From Acidimicrobiaceae bacterium (GTDB lineage: Bacteria > Actinomycetota > Acidimicrobiia > Acidimicrobiales > UBA8190), in the NCBI GenBank assembly GCA_003151955.1, contig PLZB01000048.1, positions 1 to 32,889 of the forward strand: a stretch of 32,889 nt of DNA, read 5' to 3'. Of the stretch, positions 30,501 through 32,889 are shown piece after piece (position 1 is the first letter of the stretch; each line of letters starts with the position of its first letter). The translations under genes and the position numbers were made by a program. Below the pieces are notes generated by a model that searched no databases, had not been told where the DNA came from, and worked only from the letters and a program-made list of their open reading frames with translations.

Positions 30501-32232
30501 CGGCTACGACCCCGCCGGCCGGCAGACCTCGACGACGGACTGGAAGGGCAACGTCGTCGGTTACGGATACAGCACCGACGGGAAGAGCCTTCTCACCTCG
30601 ACCACCTACCCGACGGCCGGCACCCCGACCGTCCTCACCGACGGCTACGACAACGCCGGCAACCTGACCGCGGCCAACTACAGCGGAAAGGTGAACAACG
30701 GCCAGGGCAACAGCTGGACCTACAACACCGACGACATGGTGAAGTCGACCAGCCAGATCAGCGGGTTCCAGTCCACCGACACCTACGCCACCCGGAACTG
30801 GGTCCAGAGCGCCGCCAACCCCACTAACGCCCAGGGCGGGGCGACCACCGACACCTACGGCTACAACCCCGACGGGTCCGTCAGGACCGATACCCCCGCC
30901 GCCAGGAGCCCGATCAACTTCACCTACAACACCGGCTCGGAGCTGACCGCCACCTCCAACCCCACCACCGGGGTCACCTCCACCTACGCCTCCAACGCCG
31001 ATGGCCAGCGCTGCTGGCAGGCTTCCGCCGTCGTGGCCACCCCTAGCTGCACGGCAGCGCCAGCCGGCTCGACCAGCTACCGGTTCAACGGCTCCGGACT
31101 GCTCTGCTGGTCCGGGCCGACCGTCAACGCCACGGCGGCCTGCTCGGCACCACCCGCGGGCGTCACCAGCTACGGCTACTCGGCCGACGGGCTCCGGAAA
31201 TCGGAGACGTCTCCGACGTCGGCCCAGCTCTTCACCTGGGACACCGTCTCGGGGGGGAGCATCCCCCGGATCATCGAAGACGGGGCCGCCTCCGCCCCCA
31301 ACGCCTACATCTACGGACCGGGTGGCACCGCCCCGGCCGAGCAGATCGTGGCCGGGACCGTCGACTTCCTGGCCCAGATCCCCTCCGGCGTCCAGACGGT
31401 CTTCACCCAGGCCGGCGCCGTTCTCGACGAGACCGGCTACTCCACCTACGGCCCTCCCACCCAGAGCGCCACACCGGCCAGTCCCTTCGGCTACGACGGC
31501 GCCTACACCGACGCCACCGGTCTCCTCTACCTCGTCAACCGGTACTACGACCCCGCCACCGACCAGTTCATCTCCGTGGACCCCCTCGTCGCCACCACCG
31601 GCCAGCCCTACGCCTTCGTCGACGGCAACCCGCTGAACGAGACCGATCCTCTCGGGCTGTGCGGGTGGAGGTGCCACCTGCAACGTGCCGCCGCCGTGAT
31701 CACCCATGTCGTCCAGCAGGTTGCGCCGGTCGTGCAGCACATCGCCACCCAGGCTGCCGCCGTCCTCGTCGTCGTCGTTCCCCTCATCGCCGATGTCGTG
31801 ACACCCATCCTCGCCGCCGCCGCCACGGCCGCCTGCACGCCGATCGGACTGGGCCCGGTTTGTGGTGCCGCCATCAGCTTCGTCGTGGGCGCCGGGGTCG
31901 GAGCGTATGTGTACGGTCTCACCCCGGGAACACACACCGCCAGGGGTTACCTTCATGCGGCCGTTCAGGGGGGCTGGAATTCGCTCGTCGGCTGGGGGTT
32001 GGGGCCGATCGTCGACGAAGTCTCACCGTTCGACCCCGTCTTCAACGGAGCGCTCTCCTATGGCCTCTCCCCAGGGCCCCATACCGCGTCGGGTTATCTG
32101 ATCGCCGGAGCCGAAGGTGGCATCGGTTCGTGGATCGACGCCAGGAGGGCGGTGCGAGGGATGAAGCGCGCCAGGGCGGCGATTAACCCGCCTGCCCCCC
32201 TCTCGATGTCCTCCTGCTCCGGCTTCTGCTGA
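27559..32232 (+). CDS. Large secreted RHS/YD-repeat protein
   Basis: The protein has 1557 residues from ATG 27559 (AAAGGCAGG upstream; a GTG at 27526 would add 11 residues). A long basic N-terminus with a hydrophobic stretch (about 24-46, ending GAAQAQ) is a signal peptide. YD-type repeats fill about residues 130-1330, for example RYSYDAVGRLTSTTLPNGS and YGYDADGRPIWSQDPAGN. Eight short loops with paired cysteines, mostly CW...C..PPxG, are spaced between 525 and 1200. The RHS core is at about 1310-1367 (RYYDPATDQFISVDPL ... ETDPLGL). The 190-residue tail (1368-1557) is hydrophobic with an internal repeat. RHS proteins encapsulate a C-terminal effector. The two regulator-like genes just upstream may control it. 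Confidence 0.9.
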   Translation: MDRTARSPRSSRPPRVGRRRPWLPVGQVAVSMTMVVGLVAGLVDGTVGAAQAQQSAGAPASVGLISSSGVLAPMAPAETWGGGSPVEHCLDCDLRGLAGVPAATALQDPNVDPQNGDFTLADPLFTAPATGGDLSVSLTYDAEAAQAAQQASPSHPGPFGWGWAGSTFPSIQIAATTVTVHAGNGSAVTFTQTLTGTCPGGDSPSSQRSTVPGSATAYCAPARVDAQLGFFATTGTYQVADQGGTQVETYDSLGRIIASGTLGNTNDVVYSYNVAAGTNGCPSGQPNSCTIARETTAAVQTVFVLSAAGQVQSVIDPTNGHGSGRAYQLGYDALNELHTLTDPSGAVETFTYVGPNHELATVTNADNATRWITANSSGMVTDVTDWATSSAAAHHTLYGYQNVNCGTGSCLAIGQGQRTTVTHPDGEVDVATYTSGLLVSDSYGSSDPTSPLFQANAYNYSFPTALARTAPTTLSLVHVGPTVGTLTTTVTVDPVGNVLSLLDAAGRLTTNLWNDTGANTLDELCWSAGPGVAVPPVPTCGMPPVGASASTYDAWGDVQTRRDPLGNTTTTAYRNPGMPCWQADPVVANVPSQPTCANPPVGATLTAYNLQGLAVQATVGYESPAAQTTSSTYDADGGILTSTDGNGNTTRYSYDAVGRLTSTTLPNGSVTQYTLDAVGNVLAETDQAGTTTTTYDADNRMCWRSRGTVRAAGTCTSPAPAGSVSIPGYLAGTTAPLQAVDANGNVTLYTYGDVAYPTQPTREQDPAGTAVTFTTYDDLGRTCVTGPVPASTCAPTAGDTFSLFDKLGNPVQSTNPDLNTTFTTYGNPVVASSPTSVTDPLGHLTSYGYDADGRPIWSQDPAGNVQSTGYDADSRPCWTAVSTAPLATPCTAPPQGSGDTSTGYDTAGVAISVTDNVGPGSVTSVTTHDADNNTLSVSDENGRTVGYQYNAANQVICVAYPVVAGSSCRNPAGPANTTVTNGYDPAGRQTSTTDWKGNVVGYGYSTDGKSLLTSTTYPTAGTPTVLTDGYDNAGNLTAANYSGKVNNGQGNSWTYNTDDMVKSTSQISGFQSTDTYATRNWVQSAANPTNAQGGATTDTYGYNPDGSVRTDTPAARSPINFTYNTGSELTATSNPTTGVTSTYASNADGQRCWQASAVVATPSCTAAPAGSTSYRFNGSGLLCWSGPTVNATAACSAPPAGVTSYGYSADGLRKSETSPTSAQLFTWDTVSGGSIPRIIEDGAASAPNAYIYGPGGTAPAEQIVAGTVDFLAQIPSGVQTVFTQAGAVLDETGYSTYGPPTQSATPASPFGYDGAYTDATGLLYLVNRYYDPATDQFISVDPLVATTGQPYAFVDGNPLNETDPLGLCGWRCHLQRAAAVITHVVQQVAPVVQHIATQAAAVLVVVVPLIADVVTPILAAAATAACTPIGLGPVCGAAISFVVGAGVGAYVYGLTPGTHTARGYLHAAVQGGWNSLVGWGLGPIVDEVSPFDPVFNGALSYGLSPGPHTASGYLIAGAEGGIGSWIDARRAVRGMKRARAAINPPAPLSMSSCSGFC

Positions 32233-32296
32233 CCTTCGTACGACACAGTTGTAAGACGACGCCGGTCGCCGGTCGCCGGCCGGACGGCCCCCAACG

Positions 32297-32716
32297 TCAG
32301 GACGTGGTCGTTTCGGCCTGGAGGCCCCGGAGCAACGGCTGGGCCGCAGCCAGGGCGGCCTGGCCGGCGGCGAGGACGGAGAGGTCCCCCCGGACCCGGA
32401 TCCGGCCGGCCGTGAGGGCCTCGACGGGGGAGAGGAGGCCGGTGGCCAGGGCCACGGCGTCCTCCCAGGCCAGACGGACGGTGACGTCGGCCTCGGGCTC
32501 GGTCCAGTCGGCGGCGAGGGCCATGGAGACGGCCCCGGCCGTCACCCGGAGGACCGTGGTCCGCTCCCCCTCGGGCCCTCCGGTGACGATCTGGGCCATT
32601 GAGAAGGAGCCCCCCTGGGTGGCGAGCCCGTCGGCGGGACCAGGCGGTGGGAGCTCCAGGTCGGCCAGGGCGTCGTTGAAGGCGGCCACCCAGTCGGGGC
32701 TCAAGAACCGGGGCAC
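32297..32716 (-). CDS. SCP2 sterol-binding-like domain protein
   Basis: The 139-residue protein starts at GTG 32716. It opens LSPDWVAAFNDALADL, has alternating strands (SFSMAQIVTG, TTVLRVTAGAVSMAL, ADVTVRLAWEDAVALATG) and ends with LTAGRIRVRGDLSVLAAGQA and a helix, the SCP2 pattern in which the GRIRVRGD segment is typical. Actinobacteria use this fold for lipid binding or as an accessory domain. It lies 8 nt after the stop of the upstream minus-strand gene, so it is probably co-transcribed. Downstream it faces the RHS gene tail to tail. Confidence 0.75.
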   Translation of the reverse strand: MPRFLSPDWVAAFNDALADLELPPPGPADGLATQGGSFSMAQIVTGGPEGERTTVLRVTAGAVSMALAADWTEPEADVTVRLAWEDAVALATGLLSPVEALTAGRIRVRGDLSVLAAGQAALAAAQPLLRGLQAETTTS

Positions 32717-32724
32717 CGAGGCGG

Positions 32725-32889
32725 TCAGTCCTCGCGGGTAGGGGCGGCCAGGGCGGGGGCGTCGGCGGCCGCCTCGGCCGCGGTCCGCTTCGTCCGCCTG
32801 AGGATCTTCCGGCCCAGCCAGGCCACGGGGTCGTAGGAGGCGTCGACGACCCGTTCCTTCAGGGGGATGATGGCGTTGTCGGTGATCTT
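32725..32889 (-). CDS. C-terminal end of an unrecognised protein (partial)
   Basis: Fifty-four codons plus the TGA at 32725-32727 are visible; the gene continues past the window edge. The sequence KITDNAIIPLKERVVDASYD continues with PVAWLGRKILRRTKRTAAEA and a short Ala-rich tail ending PTRED. I do not recognise the family. It is in line with, and 8 nt before, the SCP2-like gene. Confidence 0.6.
   Translation of the reverse strand, partial: KITDNAIIPLKERVVDASYDPVAWLGRKILRRTKRTAAEAAADAPALAAPTRED

Noticed and set aside
28520..31200. Repetitive sequence in the RHS gene considered as DNA tandem repeats or a CRISPR-like array
   Set aside because: The repeats are protein-level YD motifs with variable DNA and irregular length; no constant repeat/spacer pattern exists.
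32255..32285. GCCGGTC-type short direct repeats after the RHS gene
   Set aside because: Only two to three imperfect units of 7 nt; too short to separate from general GC-rich simplicity, and only a weak terminator stem can be drawn.

Overview
The window is a very GC-rich chromosomal segment with tight gene packing, frequent GTG starts, 4-nt start/stop overlaps and several apparently leaderless promoters. These features, the decaprenylphosphoryl-arabinose genes (ubiA-dprE1-dprE2), an RHS protein with CW...C loops, a GYW/DGGVFAFGD repeat protein and a DUF222-HNH nuclease suggest a high-GC actinobacterium, most likely of the class Acidimicrobiia. That assignment is inferred from gene content only. 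I saw no rRNA, tRNA, CRISPR array or insertion sequence, and no gene-free stretch longer than 300 bases.

Layout. 1-199: end of an unrecognised gene. 217-6715: envelope block with a phosphodiester glycosidase, a methyltransferase, a membrane acyltransferase and a translationally coupled minus-strand operon ubiA-dprE1-dprE2. 6841-9415: a stand-alone B12-binding mutase subunit followed by sucC-sucD, the end of the methylmalonyl-CoA to succinate route. 9456-15076: an ECF sigma factor inside an array of eight paralogous small secreted or membrane-anchored proteins. 15112-18052: purN-purH-folD. 18137-19079: two small DUF5684-like membrane proteins. 19111-22224: metF, icd and mdh. 22251-24964: a small unknown gene, a secreted repeat protein and a DUF222-HNH nuclease. 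25000-32232: a degenerate response-regulator-like protein, a coupled membrane protein that may be a degenerate kinase, and a large secreted RHS protein. 32297-32889: an SCP2-like gene and the end of another gene, both on the minus strand.

The most novel part is 9419-15076. All eight proteins share a region resembling the body of actinobacterial type IV pilins (PTFLG...DRAAQSNLTNALTEA, then APEFxW) and a C-terminal domain with four cysteines, usually spaced C-x5-C-x14-C-x32-C. They lack a prepilin peptidase motif. Instead they have ordinary N-terminal membrane segments or lipoprotein-type signals. The sigma gene and the isolated first paralogue carry near-identical promoters (TGTCAACC, 16 nt, CGTCGT), each placed 7-8 nt before a start codon, which suggests autoregulation and leaderless messages. 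The paralogue overlapping the sigma gene has an Arg-rich cytosolic stretch and sits where an anti-sigma factor normally lies. Five successive junctions have the same 8-nt stop/start overlap, a record of tandem duplication. A palindrome close to CGATTCCGCGGAATCG occurs four times in this region and twice in the HNH gene.

Second-tier items are the divergent regulator pair upstream of the RHS gene, the RHS C-terminal tail with an internal repeat and no visible immunity gene, and a DprE1 with alanine at the position of the benzothiazinone-reactive cysteine of Mycobacterium tuberculosis.
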